Shown one piece after another: positions 1-5,342 of a stretch of DNA of 8,084 nt (its first letter is position 1; each line of letters begins with the position of its first letter). The translations under genes were made by a program, and so were the position numbers. Under the pieces are notes generated by a model. That model was not told the DNA's origin and ran no database searches. It was given only the letters and a program-made list of their open reading frames with translations. Source of the stretch: Thermaceae bacterium (GTDB lineage Bacteria; Deinococcota; Deinococci; Deinococcales; Marinithermaceae); the NCBI GenBank assembly GCA_015490435.1, contig WFXV01000217.1, positions 1 to 8,084 on the forward strand, written 5' to 3'.

Positions 1-125
1 GGGCACCACCGGCGCGGCCGGGGAGGGTGCGGGCGCCGAGCAGCTGGTCGAGGTAGCGGGCCCCGAGCAGGCGCTCCCCCCGGGGGCCGAGCAGAAGGCC
101 TCCCGAGGCCGCGCCGGTGGTGCCC
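1..125. repeat. Perfect 19-bp inverted repeat inside the VWA-type gene
   Basis: The arms are GGGCACCACCGGCGCGGCC at 1-19 and its exact reverse complement at 107-125, separated by 87 bp. The left arm touches the window edge and could be longer. Inward extension fails (g20 against a106). Both arms lie within coding sequence. The 87-bp interior is 29 codons long and has no stop in the inverted orientation when read in the gene's frame, so either orientation would keep the gene open. Whether it inverts, folds as an RNA hairpin or is incidental cannot be told from one sequence. Confidence 0.75.
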
Positions 126-376
126 TCGCGCTTCAAGAAGCCCTCCTCGAGCAGGAGCTCGAGCAGCCGCTCTGCCTCCCTCGGGTCTTGCCCGCGCTCC
201 CTCAGGGCGCGCTCCAGCAGGGCCCGCACCTCCTCCTCGGTGCGGGGACCCGGAACGGGGCGGTAGCGCCGCTCGCGGTCATGGAACCCGGCGTCGAGGA
301 GGTCCTCGGCGATCCAGGAGAAGACCTCCGCGGCATTTGGCAGCGGGGGGCGCCTTTGGTAGCGGACCGCGCTCAT
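1..376 (-). CDS. VWA-type protein, MoxR partner (N-terminal part, gene cut by window edge)
   Basis: The frame is open from an ATG at 376 to the left edge (125 codons, no stop), so only the N-terminus is visible. Its ATG overlaps the TGA of the upstream AAA+ ATPase gene (ATGA, 373-376), which implies translational coupling. The visible part is a basic N-terminus (MSAVRYQRRP), then acidic/basic helices over about residues 15-80 ending in LLEEGFLKRE. A segment with GPRGERLLGARYLDQLLG follows at about residues 97-114. That segment resembles the (L)TPRGxRxxGxxAL motif that I recall from the region preceding the von Willebrand A domain in proteins paired with ChlI/MoxR-type ATPases. The VWA domain and its MIDAS residues would lie beyond the window and are not seen. 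The assignment therefore rests on the operon partner plus this motif. The reading frame contains a perfect 19-bp inverted repeat, listed separately. Confidence 0.7.
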   Translation of the reverse strand, partial: MSAVRYQRRPPLPNAAEVFSWIAEDLLDAGFHDRERRYRPVPGPRTEEEVRALLERALRERGQDPREAERLLELLLEEGFLKREGTTGAASGGLLLGPRGERLLGARYLDQLLGARTLPGRAGGA

Positions 377-1719
377 CGCTTTTGGTAGCGCCCTTCCTCC
401 CGGGCCAAAAAGCCCTCCCCCACCAGGGCCTCGAGCCGGGCCTCGGCGAGGGTGAGGGCGACGGGGTCGGCCCCGCCCGCGGGGAGCAGGCCGGGAACGC
501 GGGCGAGGGCGCTTTGCACCGCCCCGAGGGGGCCTTCGGGGAGCTCGAGCACCTCGCCCGCGTTGAACCAGGCCCGGGCCGCCCCGAGCCCTTCGGTGCC
601 GAACTCGGCGAGGAAGGCCTTGGCGAGGAGGTCTTGGGCGATCGCTTCTTCCCCCAGGGCCTCGCCCTCGTAGCTGGGCTCGAGCTTCCCGGTCACGGCA
701 AAAAGCCCCTTGTAGAGGTCGTAGGGCCGGACCACCGCGGGGTCGCCGTAGACGAGGTGCCGCCTCTGCGCCCCCGCCGCCGCCGCCTCGGCGAAGGCGA
801 TGGGAAGCCGCTGGCTCACCCCGGATGCGGGGTCCACCCGGGGGTCCTTCCGGGCCAGGAAGGCGAGCCGCTCCACCACCCGGAAGAGGGGTTCGGGGAA
901 GCGGACCTCTTCGGGAATCCTCACTTCCTGGCGGGTGATCTTGAGGCCTTCTTCCAGCGTCTTTGGGTAGTGGGTCCGGATCTCGGCCTCGATCCGGTCC
1001 TTCAAGGGCGTGACGATGCGGCCGCGGGCGGTGTAGTCCTCGGGGTTCGCGGTGAAGACGATCCAGACGTCGAGGGGAAGCCGCAGCGGGAAGCCCCGGA
1101 TCTGGATGTCTCCTTCCTCGAGCACGTTGAAAAGCGCGACCTGCACCTTGGGGGCAAGGTCCGGGAGCTCCTGCAGGGCGAAGATGCCCCGGTTCGCCCG
1201 GGGGAGGAGGCCGTAGTGCATCGCCTCGAGGTCAGCGAGCTCCCGCCCCCGGCGGGCCGCCTTGATGGGGTCGAGGTCGCCGATCAGATCGGCGACGGTG
1301 ACGTCCGGGGTGGCGAGCTTCTCGACGTAGCGCTCCTCGCGGGAAAGCCAGACGATGGGGGCGTCGTCGCCGAGCTCCCGCACCAGCCGCTTGCCCTCGG
1401 GGGAGACCGGTCTCATCGGGTGATCCCGCATCGGGGTGGGCAGGGCGGGGACCGCCTCGTCGAGCAGGGTGGGAAGGAGCCGGGTGATGCGGCTTTTCGC
1501 CTGGCCCCGGGTGCCCAGGAAGACCAGGTCGTGCCCCGCCAGGATCGCGGCGGCGAGGGCCGGGAGGACGGTCTCCTCGTAGCCGTGGATGCCGGGGAGG
1601 AGGGGGCCCCCTGCCTTGAGCCGCGCGATCAGGTTCTCGCGCACCTCCTCCTTCACCGAGCGGCGGAGTTTTTTCTCAGGGTAGGTCGACTTGAGTTCGC
1701 CCAGCGTCTTCGGCCTCAC
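373..1719 (-). CDS. MoxR/ChlI-like AAA+ ATPase
   Basis: This 448-residue AAA+ ATPase is of the magnesium-chelatase ChlI/MoxR clade, whose members usually work with a VWA protein as a chaperone-like remodelling pair. The partner gene overlaps its stop codon by 4 nt. Visible motifs are Walker A GTRGQAKS (69-76), a Walker B-like strand NRGIFALQELPDL (176-188), sensor 1 in VFTANPEDYT (221-230, Asn225), an arginine-finger-like region TPLKDRIEAEI (237-247) and a sensor 2 candidate SGVSQRLP (299-306, Arg304). Walker B is odd: the Mg-coordinating Asp is Gln184 while the catalytic-type Glu185 is kept. The C-terminal 100 residues end in a basic stretch (EEGRYQKR). The start is GTG at 1719; there is no Shine-Dalgarno, but TAGAGT lies 6 nt upstream, consistent with a leaderless transcript. 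The cytoplasmic target is unknown. Confidence 0.88.
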   Translation of the reverse strand: MRPKTLGELKSTYPEKKLRRSVKEEVRENLIARLKAGGPLLPGIHGYEETVLPALAAAILAGHDLVFLGTRGQAKSRITRLLPTLLDEAVPALPTPMRDHPMRPVSPEGKRLVRELGDDAPIVWLSREERYVEKLATPDVTVADLIGDLDPIKAARRGRELADLEAMHYGLLPRANRGIFALQELPDLAPKVQVALFNVLEEGDIQIRGFPLRLPLDVWIVFTANPEDYTARGRIVTPLKDRIEAEIRTHYPKTLEEGLKITRQEVRIPEEVRFPEPLFRVVERLAFLARKDPRVDPASGVSQRLPIAFAEAAAAGAQRRHLVYGDPAVVRPYDLYKGLFAVTGKLEPSYEGEALGEEAIAQDLLAKAFLAEFGTEGLGAARAWFNAGEVLELPEGPLGAVQSALARVPGLLPAGGADPVALTLAEARLEALVGEGFLAREEGRYQKR

Positions 1720-1725
1720 GGCTTC

Positions 1726-1731
1726 ACTCTA
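1726..1731 (-). promoter_or_regulatory. Leaderless-type -10 element (TAGAGT) of the MoxR-VWA operon
   Basis: TAGAGT fits the TANNNT -10-like motif reported for leaderless genes in Deinococcus and Thermus relatives. It ends exactly 6 nt before the GTG start, and no Shine-Dalgarno is present. No TTGACA-like -35 is visible. The direct repeats at 1738-1755 sit just upstream; read on this strand they are GGCGTGG copies ending 6 nt before TAGAGT. A regulator bound there could affect both divergent units. Confidence 0.5.
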
Positions 1732-1737
1732 TTCCCG

Positions 1738-1769
1738 CCACGCCTTGGCCACGCCGGGCTCCCTAGCGT
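1738..1769 (+). promoter_or_regulatory. Candidate SARP-activated promoter of the lipoprotein unit
   Basis: Two perfect copies of CCACGCC (1738-1744 and 1749-1755) have an 11-bp pitch. The second is followed after exactly 8 bp by a -10-like TAGCGT (1764-1769). No -35 hexamer is visible at the expected place, which the repeats occupy. Streptomyces SARP regulators such as AfsR and ActII-ORF4 bind heptameric direct repeats with 11-bp pitch, the 3' copy 8 bp from the -10. The predicted transcript start would fall near 1776, just ahead of the Shine-Dalgarno GGGAGGTG (1777-1784). The same element, with identical spacing, occurs before the 54-residue gene on the other strand. Confidence 0.6.
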
Positions 1770-1787
1770 GCCGGCTGGGAGGTGCGG

Positions 1788-1940
1788 ATGCGAAGGTTTG
1801 GCAGGTACTGGGCTTTCTGGGCGTTGCTTTGGCTGCTCGCCGCCTGCGGCGCGGGCGGCGGGGGCGCGGGGGGCGGCGACTGCCAGCCCGCCACCTTCGA
1901 CGGCGGCTGCGCCTTCGACCAAGGTGCCACGTTCAACTAA
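1788..1940 (+). CDS. Small lipoprotein, 50 residues
   Basis: An ATG at 1788 is preceded by a strong Shine-Dalgarno (GGGAGGTG, 1777-1784). The frame ends in TAA at 1938-1940. The protein has a basic N-terminus (MRRFGR), a Trp/Leu-rich hydrophobic core and a classical lipobox LAAC with the acceptor Cys at residue 20. After lipidation about 31 residues remain: a Gly-rich tether (CGAGGGGAGGGD), then a short tail containing two further cysteines (Cys32 and Cys41) that could pair. No enzymatic domain fits this length. It is probably an envelope-anchored peptide of unknown role. The next gene starts 16 nt downstream with its own Shine-Dalgarno and also encodes an exported protein, so the two likely form a transcription unit. 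Upstream lies the candidate SARP-type promoter. I do not recognise a family; lipobox, Shine-Dalgarno and promoter together make a chance frame unlikely. Confidence 0.78.
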   Translation: MRRFGRYWAFWALLWLLAACGAGGGGAGGGDCQPATFDGGCAFDQGATFN

Positions 1941-1956
1941 CGGAAGGGAGGGAGGA

Positions 1957-2469
1957 ATGAAGAGGTTCAAGTACCTAGCGCTCGGGCTGTTTTTAGGCAC
2001 GGTGGGGCTCTGGGGGCTCGCGGTGACGCTGCCTCACACCTTCGCCCCCGGGGACGAGCTCAAGTCGGCGGAGATGAACGCGAACTTCCAGGCGCTCCGG
2101 GACGCGGTCAATGCACTTGAGGCCAAGCTGGCGGCGGTCGAGGCGGGGATGCTCGCGCTCCCGAGTAGGGAAGGCGCGCTCGCCTACGCCTACGTCAAGG
2201 CCGACGCCTCGGTTCCCTCGAGCTACCAGTTCAACTCCGCCGGCGGGGCGATTACCGCCTCCAACAGCGGACCCGGACGCTACAGCGTGACGGTGCCCGG
2301 GTTCGGCACCGCCGGCACCGTGCAGGTGAGCGCCTACGGCTGGGACGCGCGCCATTGCGTGGTCCTGAACTGGGGCAGTTCCGGCACCAACGGGCTGGTG
2401 AACGTCCGCTGCTACGACGACACCGGCGCCCTCGCCGACAGCGCGTTTACGCTCCTATTGATCAGGTAG
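1957..2469 (+). CDS. Exported coiled-coil plus C-terminal beta-domain protein
   Basis: This 170-residue protein has an ATG at 1957 preceded by GGAGGGAGGA-type Shine-Dalgarno sequence. Residues 1-25 form a signal peptide or N-terminal anchor (MKRFKY, then a Leu/Gly/Trp core). A segment TFAPGDELKSAEMNANFQAL (28-47) follows. It matches a motif (F-x-PG-x-x-x-x-A-x-E-x-N-x-NF-x-x-L) that I recall from many exported bacterial proteins, and it leads into a short heptad coiled coil (about 41-63). The C-terminal 95 residues (about 76-170) are Gly/Ser/Thr/Val-rich and look like a beta-sandwich; they include RYSVTVPG, VQVSAYG and a final TLLLIR strand. Cys134 and Cys152 could form a disulfide outside the cytoplasm. 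The coiled coil suggests trimerisation and surface or periplasmic display. The function is unknown. The upstream neighbour encodes a lipoprotein in the same unit. A much longer in-frame extension toward 337 is antisense noise and was not used as the start. Confidence 0.85.
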   Translation: MKRFKYLALGLFLGTVGLWGLAVTLPHTFAPGDELKSAEMNANFQALRDAVNALEAKLAAVEAGMLALPSREGALAYAYVKADASVPSSYQFNSAGGAITASNSGPGRYSVTVPGFGTAGTVQVSAYGWDARHCVVLNWGSSGTNGLVNVRCYDDTGALADSAFTLLLIR

Positions 2470-2489
2470 GAGGGTCCGCCTTGCCGCAG

Positions 2490-2518
2490 GGGGCCGCCAG
2501 GACGCGCCGGGCGGCCCC
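2490..2518. terminator. GC-rich hairpin between converging genes
   Basis: A perfect 9-bp stem (GGGGCCGCC at 2490-2498 against GGCGGCCCC at 2510-2518) encloses an 11-nt loop. It lies between the stop of the exported-protein gene (2467-2469) and the stop of the convergent 54-residue gene (2520-2522), so it could serve both. There is no U-tract on either side, only ATTAAT after it on the plus strand. Intrinsic termination strength is therefore uncertain; it may act mainly as an RNA-stabilising 3' hairpin. Confidence 0.5.
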
Positions 2519-2519
2519 A

Positions 2520-2684
2520 TTAATCCCGGGGCGGCTCCGGCCACTCCCGGCGGAGGAAGGCGAGAAGGGCCTTTAGGTCCTTGAAGTAGCGGGGGTTTCC
2601 CTCCAGGGATTTGAGCACGATCCGGAGCTGGCCGTCCTCGGTGCGGCGCACCTTGAGGGTGTAGGTCCGGCTCCGGCGCTTCAT
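2520..2684 (-). CDS. Small basic protein of unknown function, 54 residues
   Basis: The ATG is at 2684 and the stop is TAA at 2522-2520. The sequence begins MKRRSRTYTLKVRRTEDGQL, has a beta-hairpin-like alternation (TYTLKVRR ... LRIVLKSLEG), and then an amphipathic helix (PRYFKDLKALLAFLRREW) with a proline-rich end (PEPPRD). Third-codon GC bias and the clean two-strand-plus-helix pattern argue that it is real. There is no Shine-Dalgarno, but TAGTCT sits exactly 6 nt before the ATG, as in a leaderless transcript. It starts 42 nt after the SARP-type regulator gene but has its own candidate promoter with direct repeats, so it may be transcribed separately. Its two-strand/helix shape could suit nucleic-acid or protein binding, but no function can be assigned. 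Confidence 0.7.
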   Translation of the reverse strand: MKRRSRTYTLKVRRTEDGQLRIVLKSLEGNPRYFKDLKALLAFLRREWPEPPRD

Positions 2685-2690
2685 GGGCCG

Positions 2691-2722
2691 AGACTAGCCC
2701 CGGGGGCGTGGCCGGGGCGTGG
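2691..2722 (-). promoter_or_regulatory. Candidate SARP-activated leaderless promoter of the 54-residue gene
   Basis: Read on the minus strand: CCACGCC (2722-2716), 4 nt, CCACGCC (2711-2705), 8 nt, TAGTCT (2696-2691), 6 nt, ATG. The heptamer, 11-bp pitch, 8-bp distance and TAGNNT hexamer are the same as in the element at 1738-1769. No -35 hexamer is visible. It lies in the 42-nt gap directly after the stop codon of the SARP-type regulator gene, which suggests that regulator as the binder. This is known SARP promoter grammar, and the link to this protein is inferred. Confidence 0.6.
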
Positions 2723-2726
2723 CGGG

Positions 2727-5288
2727 CTAGCGGTGCGCGCGGAAGAAGGCCTGGTAAGGGCCGGGGATCGCCGCCCCCTCCTCGGCCAGCGCCCGGACCC
2801 GGTCTTCCCGGCCCCGCGCCCGGTGGTGGCGGAGGGCGGCGGCGAGGACGAAGCTCAGCACGATCTGGTGGCCGGTGCGCCGTGCCAGCGCCAGGGCTTC
2901 CTCGAAGAGGCGCTCGGCCTCGTCGTCGCGCCCTTCCCGGCCGGCGAGCTCGGCGAGGACCCGGAGGGCGTTCGCCTCCCCCACCGGATTTTTCTCCTCC
3001 CGGAAGCGCCTCAGGGCCTCGCCGTTCAGGCGGCGGGCCTCGGCCAGGCGGCCGAGGTGCATCTCGGCGATCGCCAGGGTATTGAGCGCCCAGGCGTTCA
3101 TCTCCCAACCCTCGCCGCCCGCCGCCAGCGCCCGGCGGCAGGCCTCGGCGGTCTCCCGGTGCCGGCCGAGCGCCTGGAGGGCCACCGCCCGCAGGTAGTG
3201 GGCGTGGGCCTGGGCGTCGGGGTCGAGGTGGCCGGCCTCGAGCAGCCGGGTGGCCCGCGCGAGCGCCTCTTGGAAGCGGCCCTGACGAAAATCGAGGTCG
3301 GCGTGGCCGAGCTCGACCCGGTCCACCAGCCAGGTGAGGCCGCGCGCGCGGGCGAAGGCGCCGGCCCGCGCAAGCAGCTCGCGGGCGCCCTTCCAGTCGG
3401 CGAGGGCCAGGTGGATCCGGTAGCGGGGGATGAAGGTCTCCATCTCCCGGGCGTCTTGCTCATCCTCGGGGGTGTGGGCGAGGGCGCGGGCGAAGAGGGC
3501 GAGCGCCTCCCGGTAGGCGAAGGCCCGCTCGGCCTCGAACGCCGCCCGCTGCCAGTACCGGGCGGCCACCGCCGGCTCCCCGGCGGCGAGCCAGTGTTCC
3601 GCCAGGGCCGCCGCCGGGGCCTCGTCCTCGAGGGTCTCGGCGAGCCGGCGGTGCCAGTGGGCCCGGACCTCGGGGGAGAGGCCCTCGAGGATCGCCTCGG
3701 CCACCAGGTCGTGGGCGACGCGGCCCCGCCGGAAGAGCCCGAGGCGCTCGAGCTCATCGCTCGCCTCCGCCACCACCAGCGGCGGGGCCCCGAGCAGTGC
3801 GATCGCCCGCTCCAGCCGGTAGGCCTCGCCGGCCACCGCGGCCAGCGCCGCCAGCTCCCGGGCGCAGGTCGAGGCGGCGGCCAGCCGCCCCTGGATGACC
3901 GAGCGGGACCCGGAGGGGTCGGGCTCGCGGGCGAGCTGGAGGAGGAAGAAGGGGTTCCCCCCGGCGAGGCGGTTCAGGGCCGCCGCCCGACTGGGCTCGA
4001 GGCCGAGCATCTCCGCCGCCGCCTCGGCATCCAGGGGTGCGAGCTCCACCTCCACCGCCCGGCCGGCGGCGCGCTCCTCCTGCACCCAGGCGGCGATCGC
4101 ATCGGGAAGCGTGCCCCGCCGGTAGGCGGCCAGGAAGGGGCCGGGGAGCCGGTCCCCGGTCAGCTGCAGGAGGAGGTTCGCGCTCGCCGAGTCGAGGTAC
4201 TGCAGGTCGTCGACCCCGAGCACCCACTCGCCCCCCAGGTAGGGGCGAAGAAGCTCGGCGAAGGCGGCGACGAAGCGGGCCGGGTGGGCGGCGGCGGGGG
4301 GTTCGCCGAGCTCGGGGACCACCCGGGCGAGCTCCCGGGCCGCCCAGTCCGGGGGCCTTGCGCCGATCGCCAGGAGCTCCCGCACCCCCCGGGCCAGGGT
4401 AGCGTAGGGGACCGCCGGGTCGCCGGGGCGGCCCCGGAGGACGAGCCGCCTTCGCCCCAGGGCGGCGACGAACTCGGCCAGCAGCCGGCTTTTGCCAATG
4501 CCGGGCTCGCCCGAGAGGAAGACCGAGCAGCCGGCCTCGAAGGCCTGGTGCATCGCCCGGAGTTCCCGGGCGCGGCCGGCGAACCGGCTCCCCGGGGCCT
4601 TGAGGGGCCAGGCGCGTCCCTCCTGGATCGCCCGGGCGAGGGCCCGGGTCTCGGGCTCCGGGGGCAGGCCGAGCTCGGCCTCCAGGAAGCGGGAAAAACG
4701 CCGGTAGACCCGGAGCGCCTCGGTGCCGGCGCCGGCCTCGGCGTGGCGGCGCATGAGCAGGCGCACCGCCTCCTCGTTCAAGGGGTCTTCCGAAAGGAGC
4801 GTCTCAAGCAGTCGGGTGGCGGCGCGGGGGTCGGCGACGCGCCCGGCGTGCGCGAGGAGAAGCCCGGCCCAGCGCTCCCGGTGGCGGGCCCGCTGGTGGC
4901 CGAGCCACTCCTCGAGCTCCGGCGTAAGCCCCGCCTCGAGCCCCTCGAGGAAGACCCCCCTCCCGATCGCGAGGGCGGCCTTTGGGTCCTCCTCGGCGAG
5001 GGCGAAAAAACGCAGGGCGTCGACCTCGACCCCGGCCAGGGCGAGCCGGCCGCCCTCGCGGATCACCAGGCCGGGAGCCGCGCGCTCGAGCCGGTAGAGC
5101 TCGGCCCGGAGGTTCGCCCGGCCGCTCGGGCTGGCCCAGAGGAGCTCGGCCAAGGGCTCCCGCTCCGTGGGGCCCTCGATTGCGAGGTAGGCGAGCAAGA
5201 ACCAGGTCTTGCGGGAGCGCACCGCGACCGGCGCCCCCGCCCGCCAGAGCCCGGGCGGGCCCAGCAACCGGAGCTCGTAGCCGCTCAT
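2727..5288 (-). CDS. Large SARP-type transcriptional regulator (winged helix, BTAD, AAA ATPase, TPR)
   Basis: This 853-residue regulator resembles large AfsR-like SARPs. Residues 1-95 form an OmpR-type winged helix: ELRLLGPPGLWRAGAPV, KTWFLLAYLA, LAELLWASPSGRANLRAELYRL and a final VEVDALRF. Residues 96-225 are a bacterial transcriptional activation (BTAD) domain with RLLETLLSEDPLNEEAVRLL and ALRVYRRFSRFLEAELGLPP. A linker FAGRARELRAM (236-246) leads into an AAA/STAND-like ATPase with Walker A SGEPGIGKS (259-267), Walker B VLGVDDLQYLD (356-366) and a GGNPFFLL motif (443-450). Residues about 555-850 are TPR-like helical repeats (e.g. AYREALALFARAL, DEAERLFEEALALARR), a likely signal-sensing platform. 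There is no C-terminal LuxR helix-turn-helix, so DNA contact should be N-terminal. The ATG at 5288 has AAGGAA (5298-5293) as Shine-Dalgarno. Matching direct-repeat operators flank the lipoprotein unit and the next gene downstream. The signal is unknown. Confidence 0.9.
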   Translation of the reverse strand: MSGYELRLLGPPGLWRAGAPVAVRSRKTWFLLAYLAIEGPTEREPLAELLWASPSGRANLRAELYRLERAAPGLVIREGGRLALAGVEVDALRFFALAEEDPKAALAIGRGVFLEGLEAGLTPELEEWLGHQRARHRERWAGLLLAHAGRVADPRAATRLLETLLSEDPLNEEAVRLLMRRHAEAGAGTEALRVYRRFSRFLEAELGLPPEPETRALARAIQEGRAWPLKAPGSRFAGRARELRAMHQAFEAGCSVFLSGEPGIGKSRLLAEFVAALGRRRLVLRGRPGDPAVPYATLARGVRELLAIGARPPDWAARELARVVPELGEPPAAAHPARFVAAFAELLRPYLGGEWVLGVDDLQYLDSASANLLLQLTGDRLPGPFLAAYRRGTLPDAIAAWVQEERAAGRAVEVELAPLDAEAAAEMLGLEPSRAAALNRLAGGNPFFLLQLAREPDPSGSRSVIQGRLAAASTCARELAALAAVAGEAYRLERAIALLGAPPLVVAEASDELERLGLFRRGRVAHDLVAEAILEGLSPEVRAHWHRRLAETLEDEAPAAALAEHWLAAGEPAVAARYWQRAAFEAERAFAYREALALFARALAHTPEDEQDAREMETFIPRYRIHLALADWKGARELLARAGAFARARGLTWLVDRVELGHADLDFRQGRFQEALARATRLLEAGHLDPDAQAHAHYLRAVALQALGRHRETAEACRRALAAGGEGWEMNAWALNTLAIAEMHLGRLAEARRLNGEALRRFREEKNPVGEANALRVLAELAGREGRDDEAERLFEEALALARRTGHQIVLSFVLAAALRHHRARGREDRVRALAEEGAAIPGPYQAFFRAHR

Positions 5289-5300
5289 CCGATTCCTTCT

Positions 5301-5306
5301 ACTCTA
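5301..5306 (-). promoter_or_regulatory. Possible -10 element (TAGAGT) of the SARP-type regulator gene
   Basis: TAGAGT, the same hexamer as before the MoxR gene, lies 12 nt upstream of the ATG. The Shine-Dalgarno AAGGAA sits between them, so the transcript would have a very short leader. No -35 hexamer and no CCACGCC repeats are seen upstream, so autoregulation through that heptamer is not supported. Confidence 0.35.
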
Positions 5307-5310
5307 GCAA

Positions 5311-5324
5311 GGGACGAAGGTCCC
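5311..5324. repeat. Short inverted repeat in the SARP/acetyltransferase divergent gap
   Basis: GGGAC-GAAG-GTCCC is a 5-bp stem with a 4-nt loop. It lies between the divergent starts of the regulator gene (5288, minus) and the acetyltransferase gene (5343, plus). It falls just upstream of both -10-like hexamers and could be a small operator for either. It is short enough to be incidental in this composition. Confidence 0.3.
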
Positions 5325-5330
5325 GGCGGT

Positions 5331-5336
5331 TAGGAT
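5331..5336 (+). promoter_or_regulatory. Leaderless-type -10 element (TAGGAT) of the acetyltransferase gene
   Basis: TAGGAT lies exactly 6 nt before the GTG start at 5343, with no Shine-Dalgarno before that start. This is the same geometry as at the MoxR gene and the 54-residue gene, and it favours the GTG over the internal ATG at codon 6. No -35 hexamer is seen. Confidence 0.5.
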
Positions 5337-5342
5337 GGCCTC

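Noticed and set aside
337..1956. Long plus-strand open frame antisense to the MoxR gene, in frame with the exported-protein gene
   Set aside because: The translation is low-complexity and rich in Gly/Pro/Arg/Glu with no domain pattern. It is the expected antisense shadow of a high-GC gene; the real gene starts at 1957 with Shine-Dalgarno and signal peptide.
1716..2000. Minus-strand frame opposite the lipoprotein gene
   Set aside because: It has no Shine-Dalgarno or leaderless hexamer, an Ala/Pro/Gly-rich product, and would overlap both well-supported plus-strand genes and the MoxR promoter.
2490..2518. Full intrinsic terminator status for the hairpin after the exported-protein gene
   Set aside because: The stem is strong but there is no U-tract in either direction, so I list it only as a likely 3' hairpin with moderate confidence.
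2733..5333. 866-codon plus-strand open frame opposite the SARP-type regulator gene
   Set aside because: The minus-strand frame has clear winged-helix, BTAD, Walker and TPR motifs. The plus-strand product is compositionally biased and motif-free, an antisense shadow caused by GC-biased codons.
5311..5336. CCACGCC-type SARP repeats upstream of the regulator or acetyltransferase gene
   Set aside because: I checked the positions 8 bp and 19 bp upstream of both -10-like hexamers: the heptamers there (e.g. ACCTTCG and TAACCGC) do not repeat, so autoregulation through this site is not supported.
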